From: Neelides folsomi
Taxonomy: Eukaryota; Arthropoda; Collembola; Neelipleona; Neelidae
DNA length: 64,000 nt
Reading direction: 5' to 3'
NCBI GenBank assembly: GCA_034687125.1
Contig: JAQGBZ010000293.1
Coordinates: forward strand, 1-64,000
Part shown: in pieces, positions 12,060 through 24,761 of the stretch
How the letters are laid out: each line of letters starts with the position of its first letter
Position numbering within the stretch: the first letter of the stretch is position 1
Translations under genes and position numbers: made by a program
The notes under the pieces: generated by a model
The model's input: the letters and a program-made list of their open reading frames with translations, nothing else
Database searches by the model: none
What the model was told of the DNA's origin: nothing

Positions 12060-14351
12060 TTATTCAGGTTTTTTAAATTGTATCGTTATAATTGCAAGAG
12101 TAAGTAAAAGTCCAACAATCTAAAAATGTTAGAAAAATTAGATTATAAAGTGTTTTATTAAATTATTCCAATTTATGTGTATATTCAATTTCCTCACTTC
12201 TCCAACAAATGTAAAGTTGATGGTGAAAATTCCTCGTATTCCAACTCTCTCACTTGTAATTTCGTTCAAAATGAGGCTCAATTTTTGTTTAGGGATATTT
12301 TTATATATCCCATTTTTATTCAACCATTCTTTCATCACATTTATGGCCTAGAATTAAAATTCCATTTTCATTTGTAACTTATGATCATTTACTAACCTTA
12401 AAATTATTTATATAGTAAAATCAACTTTCAATAAAAATCCAATTAATAATTGTTTAATTAAATATGAAATCAATTTAAGTTAATATAAACTATAGATTTA
12501 AACTATTGTACTACATATTAAGTCATTTTAATTTTTGTATGATTTGACCATTGTGTTGATTTTTGATCCAAAATAAAGACTCGCAGACAAATTGCTCAAG
12601 TAAATAATCATTGAGAACCGATTAAGTAATTCATCATTATTGAGCAAATCCACCAAATGAGTAGCATAATAAGAAATAGGGTCTACGAAAATAACATGGA
12701 AAATTAAAATGATTTTACACTCCGAGCACAATATTTATTACTAATTATAAAGGTATATGTATTTAATATACAAAAGATTCCCCAAACGCGTGCTGTTTAG
12801 TATTTTAATAAAATCAACATAATAAGAATAATAATGTAATTCATATCTTACAAGTAAGAAAAACGCAAGCAGCCAATCCAATAGCGCTATTAAACTTTTC
12901 ATTGATTCGTTTGAAAGCATCATAGTAAACCAGAACCTATCAGTCCAAAAATTCAGGATTTGGAAATATCTTTACATCAAGATATTCTTAAATTAAATTA
13001 TAATTAAATTATAATTATTCCAATTAAAATTGCCTCCTGGTCGTCGACCGTTCCATTCTTGATTGAGGTGAAAAGGTCAGTAGCCACGTGGTTGAGGCAG
13101 AGGATCGACGTGAGGACTGAAAGGTCCGCATAGTGCCAAAAGAGACTTTGGTAATAAGTGAGAAGGGTGGAGAATGCCACGAGGAATGGAAACAACGGTG
13201 AGGATTCATCCAAATCCCCCAGAAAGAGGGTTGATCGAGCGTGGAGTTTCAGAGCTTCCAGCGAGTCGTTCAAATTCCTCGAATCAATCCCAATAACGAG
13301 GAAGAAGTAGCAGAGAGAGGGAAGTAAGTAAATTGTGCACATCAACGACTCCATCAATTGAACCTTTCAAAATTTCACATTTAGCACGGATTGACAATTT
13401 TGACAATTTCCCCCCTCACATCATCGCTCGATTTCTTTTTCAATTCTCTATTTGATCTTGTAAATTTGATTTGGTTCAAAATTTCCTTCTTTTTATGATT
13501 TCTTGCATTTTCAAAAAATTGATCATTTTTTTTCATTTTAAGCTTTTTAAGCTTTTTTTCATATTTTTTATTAACGATGAGTTTTATATTAAATATGGGA
13601 TTAAATTTAAATAAACTTTAAGTGCGTATTTATTGTTTTACGTATTTATTGTTACTTATGTGCATTGAGTCGTGAATTTTTAGTTCAATAAATTCAAAGC
13701 TCCCCTTCATGGATTACCTTTCTGTATGACCTCACTGACTTGAGTGATAAATTGATCAATGGACTTGACTGGATCTCTTGAATGAAATGAAGGAATCTGG
13801 CAGAGTGAAGCCAGAGACATTTCTTCACAACAATGTCGAATCCGTATAGGAGGATGTAAAAGGCGAGATCAAAGTAGCTCAAGGGATCACTTCCACTCTT
13901 CACGTAATCCAACCCAGCAGAGAACGTTGCTCGAATGTAAAGAACTCCGCAAACTTGCAGCAACACACAAACACACTTTCAGATAAGAATAAAAATATGA
14001 AAAAATTAGCATTAAATAAATTATTAGCATTTCATAAATTCACACTTATATTTTTTAATGCATCCAAATTAATTTTTTAATATTTTTATTACATATTCTT
14101 AGTTTAAAAATTTAAAGTACAAAAAATTGGCTTTCATTGTGACTAATATTAAAGAAAACCTTTCTTGGTAAGCTCGTTCTGAGGATGAATTTCTCCGTTG
14201 AGGTATCGTAAGTGAAATAGAAAGGGGCAAAGCAGAGCGTGGAGGCGAATCGAAAGTAGATGAGGTAATATTGAAACCAACAACAATCTCGAACCACAAA
14301 TCTCCGCTCTTCATCGGCCGATTTAATCCGCCAGTCCCGGAATTCGCTCAT
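12060..14351 (-). CDS. Gustatory receptor (7TM_7 family), copy A
   Basis: Seven exons (14160-14351, 13718-13975, 13049-13363, 12852-12936, 12549-12682, 12198-12347, 12060-12119) join with intron phases 0,0,0,1,0,0 to give 397 aa. The protein is strongly hydrophobic with about seven membrane segments, is led by a charged cytoplasmic-type N-terminus, and ends in LLLTLAIITIQFK. That tail corresponds to the TYhhhhhQF signature of insect-type gustatory receptors. These receptors are ligand-gated cation channels in sensory neurons with an intracellular N-terminus. Length and exon plan match the three receptors at 24762-32260, though the sequences are quite divergent. The third donor (ACG|GTCGAC) is weak and is the least certain junction. 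The ligand cannot be predicted. Confidence 0.8.
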
Positions 14352-15298
14352 CCTTCACCTAACAAACAAATGCTTTTAATAAAAACAATATCAAATACCA
14401 CGATTTATCCCACAATATGTATATGCTTCAAATTCAAGCTATTTATATTTACTTGATATGGATTTAATTATCCAAACACATACTACATACATTCAAGTAC
14501 TATAAAGTACAAATATCTACTATCAAATACGCTTACATTTAATAAATATTTACTAAAGTTAACAAAGTTAATTTCATTTTCACCTTTGGGATAAAGTTCT
14601 TTGTTCTTCCAATAAGAATAATGAATTGTATACACTTAACTATTAAATTTTAATTATATTAGTATAACTAGGTACATTAGTATTGATACCTGTATCATAT
14701 TTCACCTAAAGATTATATTCTATCTTATAAATTGGAGAAAGCGATTTACCATTTTAACTTTCCATATTTAGTAAATTAAATATTATTTAGGATGAAAATG
14801 GCGGTAATTTAATATGCATTTCCTACCGGAAAAAGACAAAAAATGGATTAAATACATAAGGTGGATGATTCATTTGGATTGTATTTTAAAATTAATTTAA
14901 CGTTAGATAGCGGAACCCCCAAATTAAGCTTTTGATAAAACCACCACTCTTTTATTCAAATAGCGTGAGTGGAAAGCATTATAAAATGAAAAGCATGGGG
15001 AAAGTTTAGTCATCAATTACACAAGAAATTGAGTCATAGGTAATCGATACACGAATTATAGCTGTCAATTATCCTTAACTTTTTTTTAAATGGGCCAGAT
15101 GACATTAAGTTTCATTATAAAAGTAAAATTTATTTTTATACATAAATACACAAATTCATGAAATACATGTAACATTGTTATTTATTAAAAAATAAAGATT
15201 TGATATAACATGAGAATTTACAATTAAATACAATTAAATAAATATTAATAATAAATATAAAGTATAAATTTGGGTATATTAACAAATGGGTAAATAAA
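14352..15298. other. Intergenic, nothing recognised
   Basis: AT-rich spacer between the 5' end of receptor A and the 3' end of the Arg/Ser-rich gene. I see no gene, RNA or repeat of note. It should hold the receptor's promoter. Confidence 0.6.
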
Positions 15299-16984
15299 TT
15301 AACTAAAATTTGGTTTATTCTCCAAGAGCCGGGCAAATTGCTTAGTGAAATTGAAATTGGGGACATAAGTTGAGTCAGTGACTTTTGATACAATTTTGCC
15401 ATTTTCACCAAGTAGCCTCAGGGACGTTGTCTTTTTCTCCTCGCTGTTATTCCTCGCTTCCCAATAACTTCCATTCCCAAATAGAGGATTTTCCCCACTG
15501 CCGTATAAACCAAATCTGTTCATTCCTCCTCCAGTTTCTCCATCAATTCTCTTTTCATTAGAATAAAAATTCTCTTCTTTATTTCTCCCTTCGTCCACAC
15601 CCCGCATGGCTTTTTCATACCGTTGCAAATATTCAGCTTCATAATCCCAATATAGGAATTCCTCTTCTTCATCTTCTTCTACTGAACATAAGTTCCTCAT
15701 GAGGGTTTCAATCCCGCGTAAAAGACGCTGTGGCGGACCGTGGGATCTCCGTCGCAATGGTTCATTTTTAAAAATTAATTTAAACCCATAAGCAATTGGA
15801 TTAATCCCATTTTTCATTTTGTAATAATATTCCTCGTTCTTCCTCCGCCGGTTCCATAAAAAGGGATTGTAGGGGGAAATGACTTTGGTCATTCGCATCG
15901 ATAAGGAATGGATAGAAGAGAGGAATCGACTTTGGGAGTTGGATGTCGGAAGTTCTGGGAATTTCTCAACCCGTTTTAATTTTCTGTGAAGTCGTTTCTT
16001 CATTACTCGGTTTTTGCCACTTTCACCCGGTTTGAAGAACTTTTGTGATGGAGAGGGCGAAAGTGGAGGATTTGTCTCCTTTTGAATTTCCAAGGCCTCA
16101 TCAATCCGAATTTTGTCTCGGTCATTTAACATTGATTGGGGGTCTTTAATCTTCGTTTTTTCTCTGGGCTTTGGTAGGCGGAGATGAGGATGGGCCCATT
16201 CCTCATCATTTAAAGCAACGTTTGCCTCGTCTGTTTCGATTTGCTCTGTTGTTCCAACTGTTGGTAGTTTCCTCTGGAATAATTAAAATAATTTTAAAAA
16301 CAGTTTAAAATCATTAAACGATTTAAATATTATTGGATAGGTATGCTGATATACTCATAATTCAATATTAAAGACTTGATAAAATATTAAGAAATTTTAA
16401 AATATACAAAAAAAATGAATGTAAATATAGTAGTGTCATTAAATTAATAGCATTTTTTAAATTCTATGCATTACATTGATCATATAATATTTTTTTTGGT
16501 TCTCTTGATCTGAATTTTGATCGTAGCAGCTGTCTCCAACAAAGAAGTCGACTCGTCTTGAAATTCCCATTAGCGTGTCTGAAAATGAGATTCGGTCTTC
16601 ATCTCCTCTCGCGATGGAATTGAGGGAGTCGGGAGACTTCACGGCCCTCTGCTTGCTCCTTGTTCTCCTCGACCTCGCCCGTCGACCACGGGATGATTTA
16701 TTCTTCTCCATCCCAACGGCTCCTTCATCTTCCGAGGGGTCTGGTGATGATGACGAGGATTCATCTCTCCTCTTTCTCCTCCGCTCATTCCGGGAATCTT
16801 TCCGCGATTCAGTTGGGGAATCAGTTGGGGGATCTTCCGGGGTCTCGAAAAGCTCTTTGGATCCGAATTGGGTAAATTTTGAGACAAAGTCAGAGATTTC
16901 ATAAGAGACTCGGAAGAGGCGGAGTTTTAATAAATCTCGACGGGTTGGCGAGGGTCTTCTCACTTGCTTAATTTTGCTTCTCAT
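15299..16984 (-). CDS. Unrecognised Arg/Ser-rich low-complexity protein
   Basis: Two exons are proposed: 16475-16984 and 15299-16273, giving about 494 aa. The second exon is open for 325 codons and begins after a good acceptor (TTATTCCAG). The donor of the first exon (AAT|GTAATG) is weak, so this junction is uncertain. The N-terminal third is highly charged, with Arg/Lys and Ser/Glu runs (for example RNERRRKRRDE and a five-serine run) and looks disordered. The C-terminal part has an acidic stretch (VEEDEEEEFLYWDYEAEY) and aromatic-rich segments. I recognise no domain, signal peptide or membrane segment. The start at MRSKIKQVRR is the first ATG in the open frame; further 5' exons are possible. 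The basic/acidic composition would suit a nuclear or RNA-associated protein, but this is only a guess. Confidence 0.55.
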
Positions 16985-17787
16985 GGCCAATGGAATTATT
17001 TGCTTATTTTGAGTTATTTGATGTTTATTCAGTGGTTGGGTATTTACATGAGATTTTAAGAGGATTTGTTTAATCAATGAAGAAATTGAAACGCCATGCA
17101 CACAACAATCATTTGAATATTGAAAGCGGAGTAATTGAAAAGTTTAATTTAAAAAACCAATATCATAAAATGTAAATAAAATAATAGAGTACTCACATTG
17201 CATAGGTATATACCTAATAATATAAAATATCCTTTCTGATAGTTTTTATTACTTTAAACAAATCATCATTGTTCGCATAATATGGCATATTAAAAAAATC
17301 TTTTAATGTAATGTTAAACTTGAAGTAAACTTACTTAACAATGTAGTAGATATACCTATTACTCATAAAAACTATTACAGATATATTGTATGTAGAGTAT
17401 TAGTATAAATTAAAACTCAATTTATAGTAACTGCTCAAATTCATCTAAGCTCTTTAACCGAATTTGTATTTATTATTTATCACAAATATGAAGATTATGT
17501 TATAATCCACATTTATGATTATTAATTCTCTTGCATTCAAGTAAACATTATGTATACAACAATTCATACAGATAGGTAATGGATATCTCTGTAATCTGAA
17601 ATAATGGTTTTCGGGTGATTATAGTTTAAAATTTCTTCATCACTTGATATGAATGAATATTCAATTGATTAGATTTAATACATTGTCTAGCTTTTAATTT
17701 TATTACAAACCCAAACAATATCCCTTTGTGCTACACACTATAATTAATTAAAAGTTAGTTGTCCCTCACAAGCTTCCAAGTTCAACT
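16985..17787. other. Divergent intergenic region
   Basis: AT-rich spacer between two divergently transcribed genes, so it should contain both promoters. No motif is distinctive enough to call. Confidence 0.5.
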
Positions 17788-20700
17788 ATGGAGGAAACTG
17801 ATATTTTGGCGGAAAGATTTGGTGTCGGTGAATATTTGGTGTTTGGGGCCGTTTTGGCATGTTCCACAGCTGTGGGAATTTTCTATGGATGTTCCGGAAG
17901 TCGACAGGCGAGCAACGAAGAGTTTTTAATGGGAAACCGAAAAATGACTCCATTTCCTGTTGCTCTTTCGCTCGTTTGCAGGTTTTTGAATTTTAACTTT
18001 AGAATAGAAATTAAGTTTTAAAATAATTAGTAATCAGATAGGTTCTTAGGTTAGATAGATCTCTTCATTCGACTCGATTGAGTTATTCATTTAATTCATT
18101 ATTGATTGTCTTGATGCGTTTTAGTTTTCAATCTGCCATTTCCATACTTGGAAATCCTGTGGAATTGTATTTGTATGGAATACAATACTCTTTGATCCTC
18201 GTGGTTTTCATCCCACTCACTTTAACCTTGGCATATCTCTATGTTCCGGTTTTTCTTACACTCAAATTAACATCGGCGTTTGAAGTAAGGCGATTATTTT
18301 TATTATTTTTGAAATTGTCAATTTCTATAAATTGGAACTTTAACTTTTTTCAGTATTTCGAATTGAGATTTAATAGCAAGAGAATTCGAAGATTTATTTC
18401 AGTCATATCAATTCTCGACCTCGTAAGTTTAATGAAAAAGATAACTACTACAGGGTAACCCTTAAGTAATGCAACACCCTTAAAAAGATTATACCTTTTT
18501 AATATTTGACTCTTGCGAGGCTGTAGAGGGTAGGTTGAGGCGATGCATTGAAGTTAATGGAGGTCAAATTACCAATTAAAGTTTACGTACTCATTATTAG
18601 ATGCACTAATTGTATGTACAGTATGCTAATTGTAGGAAAAATTGATTAATAAATAAAGATTATACGATTGATTGAATCATGTTGCGTTACTTAAGGGCTA
18701 CCCTGTATACTTATATAGTAGTACAAATTATTTATGTATTTGCGAATTTACATACGTTTTACATACAAATATATGGTACCATACATATATTTATGAAGAT
18801 TGAAAATTCTCATAATTCTTCAATATTTTATTGATAAAAACTTAATTGAGATCATGGGCTCATGCTTTCATAAATAATAACGTTTCAGATTGTTTATATG
18901 CCCATGGCCGTCTACAGTCCAGCACTTGCATTAAGTCAAGGTATGAAAATAAGAAAAAAAATTTTCAAAACTACTAATGGTATTTCTATTTGATTAATTT
19001 AAGTTTAATTTTTAAGTGACTGGAATTCATCATCGAATCTCAGTAGTGGCAATATTCATTGTTTGCATTTTTTACTCAACTTTAGGTGGTTTAAAGGTTT
19101 CTTTAACTTAATTTCTGTTATTCTTAATGTTACTTTATGTCAAGTTCTATCATCGCATCTTATTATTTTATTCTTAGGCAGTATTATGGACTGATGCTTT
19201 CCAATGTATTATCATGATTGGCTCTTTGGCTCTCATAGTATTCAAAGGAGTAGCTGACGTTGGAGGTCTTTCATTCATGTGGGAAAAAGTACAAGAATCT
19301 CAAAGGGACAATTTTTTAAAGTATGTTAAATATTCTAAATAAATATTGGATATAAATGTTAATATTATTTACCTTATTTAAAGTTTTGATTTTGATCCTC
19401 GCACTCGCCACACTGTGTGGACTTCCCTATTTGGTGGATATTTCTTTTGGCTAACTCTCTATGCGGCAAGTCAAGCAAATATTCAGAGATTCTCTTCACT
19501 TCCAGACTTGGCAGCCGTCAAGAAGTAAATCTTCCTTCATTCATCTCCAATAATCGAAAAAATAGGCCAATACGAAATAACAATATTTATATAAAATTTC
19601 CTAAATTCTATCAAATTTATTATATAAAATATATATCTAGGTTAGTATAGTATTTTTCTCAATATATTTATGTATATCTTGGAACATATCTAAATATATT
19701 CTAATCATACAGATTGATGTAAATTGTATATTTGTGAAGATGTTTGGCGATCAATGTGGTCGCTTTGTATCTCCTTCTAGTCTTTTGTTTATTTACTGGA
19801 CCACTTATCTTTGCTCGCTACTTCAACTGCGATCCTGTTACCATCGGCCGAGTTTCAACATCCGACCAACTCCTTCCACTCTTTGTGATGGACACTCTCG
19901 GGGAATATACAACATTACCTGGAATATTTGTAGCTGGAATTACATGTGCAAGTTTAAGGTTAATTTAATTTAAAATATGGATCATGAAAGATAAACTACT
20001 TTAAAAGTTATATAAAATTAAATATAATTAATTTAACTTTTAATAATAAAATGATTCGGCAGTTCCGTTTCTTCAGGATTGAATTCTTTAGCTGCTGTGA
20101 TCACTGAAGATTATGTTAAACAATGGAAGTCCAACTTGAGTGATGAGAAATTGTCCTTCATTTCCAAAATGATCTGTTTGACCAGCGGCGTCCTTTCGCT
20201 TTCACTCGTTTTTGTGGTGGAACGGATGGAAAATATTTTACCAGTACATTTTCACAATAGTTTTATGATCAATTTTTATATGAATTTTTATACCATTATA
20301 CACAAATACATACAATCTTTTGCATACATCTTATATGACATAAGTACACATACAACATTTAGTATTTATGAATTTTTTTGTATGATTCGAAATATTGTTG
20401 AATGTGACAGTTGAGGAATAATGATAGGTGACAGTTTCCCTCGTGGGTGTTGTGTCCGGGCCTGCCCTTGGCATTTTCACTCTTGGAATGTTTTTCCCCT
20501 GGGCAAACTCAAGGGTGAGTTTTTATCTTCCAATTCGCAATTCAAATATATATTTTATTTACTTTTTTCCTTATCATAAAACTTTTATTTACAAAGTTTT
20601 TCAACCCTCAATCTCGAATATTTATATGCAAATGAGTAAGTATATTAAATAATCATTTTTATAAAAGAAAATTTTGCAATAAAATTATTTATTTGGATGT

Positions 20701-22118
20701 ATAATAATAATATTAGGGCTGGACTTCCGTAAACCTGAACACCATGGTGCACCATTCAAAGTCCATAGTTTTTCATGGTGCACCATGTAAAATTCCACCT
20801 CACCATGGTGATTTTAATGTTGATTTTCCTATCTCGAGTTGGGGTATTTCTGACCTCACCATGGTGCACCATTTTTGATCCATGGTGCACCAACTCCATG
20901 GTGAAGCTCTCCATGGTGCACCATTTTTCACCATGGTGAGCGCAAAAATTCAGAGTTCAGCCTTTAGTTTTACGTTACAATAAATATCTTTATTTACCCA
21001 TTTCTATTGAATCCATGTGCTTTTAATGATTTTCACCTTCCTACCTGTTTTCTTTAATTGGGAAATAGAAAAATCTTACAAATTATAATACTATTACAAG
21101 TGACTGTTTCCATCTCGATTATCTTAAGTATATTTAAGTATTTTGCAATTTTACATGACAGGGCTGGGGAAGACTGGTTTTTTACAAACTGTTTAAACAG
21201 GTGTTTAAATAGGGTAGGCTCAGCCTGTCAAAACGGTTACATTTTCACAATATTCCATCATTGTAATTAAGAAATAATACTTCCTATCGTCCCCATTCAT
21301 TATAAGAAGCTCTAATCCGCCCAATATTATGCACATTTGATATTTTATCATTTTTCTCATTGACATTTGGCCTGCAACATAGAAGCTTAGTTAATTGGGA
21401 AAAAATATTGGAAATCATGGATCAAAATGCACCATGGTGCACTATGGTGTGCAGGTTTGCGGAAGTCCAGCCAATATTAGTACATTTAATCTAGGTACTA
21501 TGATATTTTCAATACTTAATTATTTTACTTAAAATAATAGATCAGGTGAAAAGAGATCAGTAATAGTTAATAAACAATAGCGGGAAAATTAACCAATTGT
21601 GTAAAAATGATTTGATGAATCGAGTGAACAACCAATGATTAATTGGGATGATTCATTTTGTATTCTTTCAGGGTGCAAGTTTGGGGCTGGGAGCTTCATT
21701 TTGCTTCATGCTGTTTCTCTGCATTGGTTCTCCTATAATTGGAGATGATCTTCCAGATCAACGTCTTTCCCTCTCCACTGAAGGATGTGCCCATAACGGA
21801 AGTTTATTTCCATCTCACGAACCCATTGATTGGAAAGGAGCCGACGATGGATTGCTGAAGAGAATTCTCTCCGTTTCCTACCTTTGGTATCCGGTTTATG
21901 GGACGTTGACGGCATTATTGGTCGGACTGATGGGAAGTTTCGTCTTCTCATCGGCCGGATTCTCAGACAAAATCGAGAGAAAAGTATTAAGAAAATGTTC
22001 GAGTCCTCCCTTGGTCAATCTTTGGACTTTCCTCTTTCCCTCGTCCGTGTTTGCACTTCTGGGAGATGGGAAAGGAGAGGAAGAGCCGGAAGGGTCGAGT
22101 TACTCAATACAAAAATAA
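17788..22118 (+). CDS. SLC5-family sodium-coupled solute transporter
   Basis: Eleven exons (17788-17981, 18125-18284, 18354-18422, 18889-18940, 19017-19096, 19178-19320, 19384-19524, 19740-19958, 20063-20243, 20428-20514, 21672-22118) join in phase to give 590 aa. The sequence has the multi-membrane-span pattern of the sodium:solute symporter (SSS) family. Family landmarks include [16 protein letters not shown] after TM1, [17 protein letters not shown] in the middle, [17 protein letters not shown], and [18 protein letters not shown], which aligns with the conserved sodium-site serines. The combination resembles the sodium-coupled monocarboxylate/multivitamin branch (SLC5A5/6/8/12-like) rather than the glucose transporters; the substrate is not determined. 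Intron 3 holds a Tc1-like MITE and intron 10 a hAT-like element. An AATAAA overlaps the stop codon. Confidence 0.9.
18449..18707. mobile_element. Tc1/mariner-like MITE in SLC5 intron 3
   Basis: Terminal inverted repeats of about 27 bp begin TACAGGGTAACCCTTAAGTA on the left and, on the minus strand from the right end, TACAGGGTAGCCCTTAAGTA, with only two mismatches over the repeat. TA bounds both ends. The element is 259 bp, AT-rich inside and has no coding capacity. The structure fits a non-autonomous IS630-Tc1-mariner element. It lies wholly within the intron and does not disturb the splice sites. Confidence 0.85.
20709..21480. mobile_element. Non-autonomous hAT-like element with 8-bp duplication
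   Basis: The element body runs 20717-21472. Its ends are 21-bp inverted repeats starting GGCTGGACTTCCG with a single mismatch. An exact 8-bp direct repeat, AATATTAG, flanks it at 20709-20716 and 21473-21480. An 8-bp target duplication with short inverted ends is the hallmark of the hAT superfamily. There is no transposase frame. The outer regions are packed with the palindrome CACCATGGTG (five complete copies) and the related CCATGGTGCACCA, which probably serve as subterminal transposase-binding repeats. The insertion lies inside intron 10 of the SLC5 gene. Confidence 0.85.
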
Positions 22119-24761
22119 ATGTTGTATGTTAATGGATGGATCGATAAGTAATATTGAGAATATTTGGATGATATGTTATATGCGTATAATAGTGTACTTT
22201 TGATTATAAATTTTTTAAAGCAATTATATTTTAATTTTTAATAATGAATGATGATAGTATTTAATGCAAACTTATGGTAAAATTTTAATCTTTATAAAAA
22301 ACTTATGTAAAAATAACACGTTATATTACTTATTTAATTGTATTAACAATTTAAATAAATTCAAGTTTGTAGATGAATAATTTACTATTTCACATTTTCA
22401 GCCATCCCAATGATGTTCGAAAAACCCAATCAAAATCTATAAATCCTTTAAAATGACAAACCTGTCAAGCTATCGCTCAATTATTAACATATAAAATATC
22501 TATATACATATATTAAATAATTTTAAAAATGTCAAAACAATAATTTTATTTGGAAAACCTTATTAATTGAAAGATTGAAACACACAAGAGAAATAATATT
22601 TAAACATTCCCCATAAAATTGAATTTTAAATATAATACTAGATAAATGCTTGTATAAATTTTCTTGAACGAAAATAATATAAATAGAAAATATTATTTTA
22701 AAAATTGCGAGTATATAATTTTAAATATTTAATTTCGGATATATAACAATGTTTAAATAATTATTCATCATTGATAAAATTAAAATTAAAATTAAAATGC
22801 ATATATTTTTAAATTTTTAAAATATATGCTACTTATATTAATTTGTACAATAATTCAAATTAAGTCTTTGGTATTATTTAGACATTTCGAATTGCAAAAT
22901 GCTACATATATTTGGTTCAAATATTTCGAATTTATACAACAAATATTTTTCTTATGCAAACGCTTCTCAAATTTTGCAAAGCAACGATAAAAATGGAATC
23001 ATATTTATGGAAAATTTAATAAATTCAACTAAAATCAACTTACAAAAATTTTCTTTTTACAAAACAAAGTTTTTAAGCTGCTCGACAATTTTCTAAATTT
23101 TCCTCTTTTCAAATGAACAACATTATTGGCGTTTGAACAAAGAGTCAACTCGAATGGGAGAAATAAGGGTTAAATTATCTCTAAAAATTAACCCAATGTT
23201 TACTGTTTTAGTTTTTAACCAAGACCTTGGAGAGGATGGAGAGTTTTTCGCATTAAATTATTTATATATTAGTAATATTAAATCAATCTTTTTTGTTTTT
23301 TATTAAACAAATGATAGAAGGTCAGATAACGCTTTCATAACAAATAATATTACTTTTTGATATTAAAACGTACATAGATTTGGAACAAAAGATTTATCGA
23401 ACTCCTAATGAAATCGAATTTGTTCTAGAAATTCGATATAACGAAAATGGCCATTTCAAAGAAAAAATTCCAGAAAATTTTATTATAGTTGATGCATTAA
23501 TAATTATGAGCAATTGTTTAAAATATATTCGGATATATCTGTAATTAGAAATAATGACCAAAATTCGAAACTAGCTTTAAGAAAACATTGGATATTTGAA
23601 AGAAATTTAGTGTTCCACATATTTTCCAGAATAATTTATTTAATTGGTGAATCAGGGATATCAAAATTTTGGGGAAATGAACACAACAATTTTGCAAAGT
23701 CATTATTCAAGAGATTATATATAAAACGCGCCAATAAAATCGTTAATCAAAATTCGAGTAGCCATTCCAAAATAAATTCAAAATATAAAAAAAATTACGA
23801 AAAAAATTCCATCGAATTTTATTCTTTAAACTCTGTTTATATATTTTTGCGTGCATAATTGTAATAGCATTAATAATAATATCTTGTGAATTACTATTTT
23901 GATTCAGTACAAAGTTAATGAATTTCACAAAATATTTAAAATATCTTTATCTTATTTGAACAAAAATCTTAGGATTTAATATAATCTATTTAAACTATTA
24001 AACTGGTGAATAAAATTAAATCCTCTTGGTTAAAATTGTTTCCTACATATTCTAACATAATGATATTCAACTTGTAAACCATTCATCCTTTACATCGATT
24101 CAATCCATCCAAATGACCCAGATATAGGGAAATGGAATGCAAGTTGAATTCAAATGCATTTCGCTCTTATTACTCGGCCATAAGATATCAACTTCCACTT
24201 ATTTTCTGTTTTTTCTTTCTGTTTTTGTGGCAAGAAAAGTATATTTCAACTTGGGTGGAGTTCAAGTTTCAAGATGAGTAAATCTGTCCAATGGTCTTTT
24301 CCCTCTTTCACTAACATTAACTGTAAGAGCCGGGATAGAATGAATGGTTCATGTCATGGGATTATTGAAGAGAGGAAGTGAAAGATTCTCTCCGTCAAAA
24401 TATCCCAAAATTCACTTTCATTTCCTCGTGCTCAATGGACGTCAATGGTACGGGTTTTAGTTTCAAGGTCATTGAACTAAATGATGCTACCTACTAAATA
24501 CTTACCAAATTGCAGTTATAAATTGTCATAGTACTACTCTACATAAATTGCCCGCTACTTGTAAAAGGTTAATGGTAAGCGCAACGAAATCACACGACTC
24601 CCCATCCAATTCAATTCTTTAAGAGAAGCAGAATAACAAAATCTTCTCAAATATGTTCAATCCTAGAAGTAAAGGTCGCAAAGATTTGCATACATATTAA
24701 GTAGTACTTTTTGGTGCGTAGTTTTCACCAAGGAGTGTTTTGAAATATTCAATAAATTTAT
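22119..24761. other. AT-rich intergenic region with a possible decayed coding stretch
   Basis: This spacer follows the SLC5 gene. Most of it is very AT-rich with no recognisable feature. The segment 22899-23858 has long open frames with an unusual Asn/Lys/Ile-rich composition and is described separately. The part from about 24000 to 24760 looks like ordinary flanking DNA of the receptor array. Confidence 0.5.
22899..23858 (+). pseudogene. Possible decayed Asn/Lys-rich coding sequence, unrecognised
   Basis: Open frames occur at 22899-23096 (65 codons) and 23514-23858 (114 codons). A third coding-like stretch of about 60 codons (roughly 23355-23541) in another frame runs into the last of these through an apparent +1 shift near 23514. 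The predicted peptides are rich in Asn, Lys, Ile and Phe, unlike the neighbouring genes, and contain no domain I recognise. Either this is chance openness in AT-rich DNA or the remnant of an inserted foreign or mobile gene. I cannot tell which, and I assign no function. Confidence 0.25.

Noticed and set aside
16575-16904. 109-codon plus-strand frame
   Set aside because: It is the antisense shadow of the Arg/Ser-rich exon on the minus strand.
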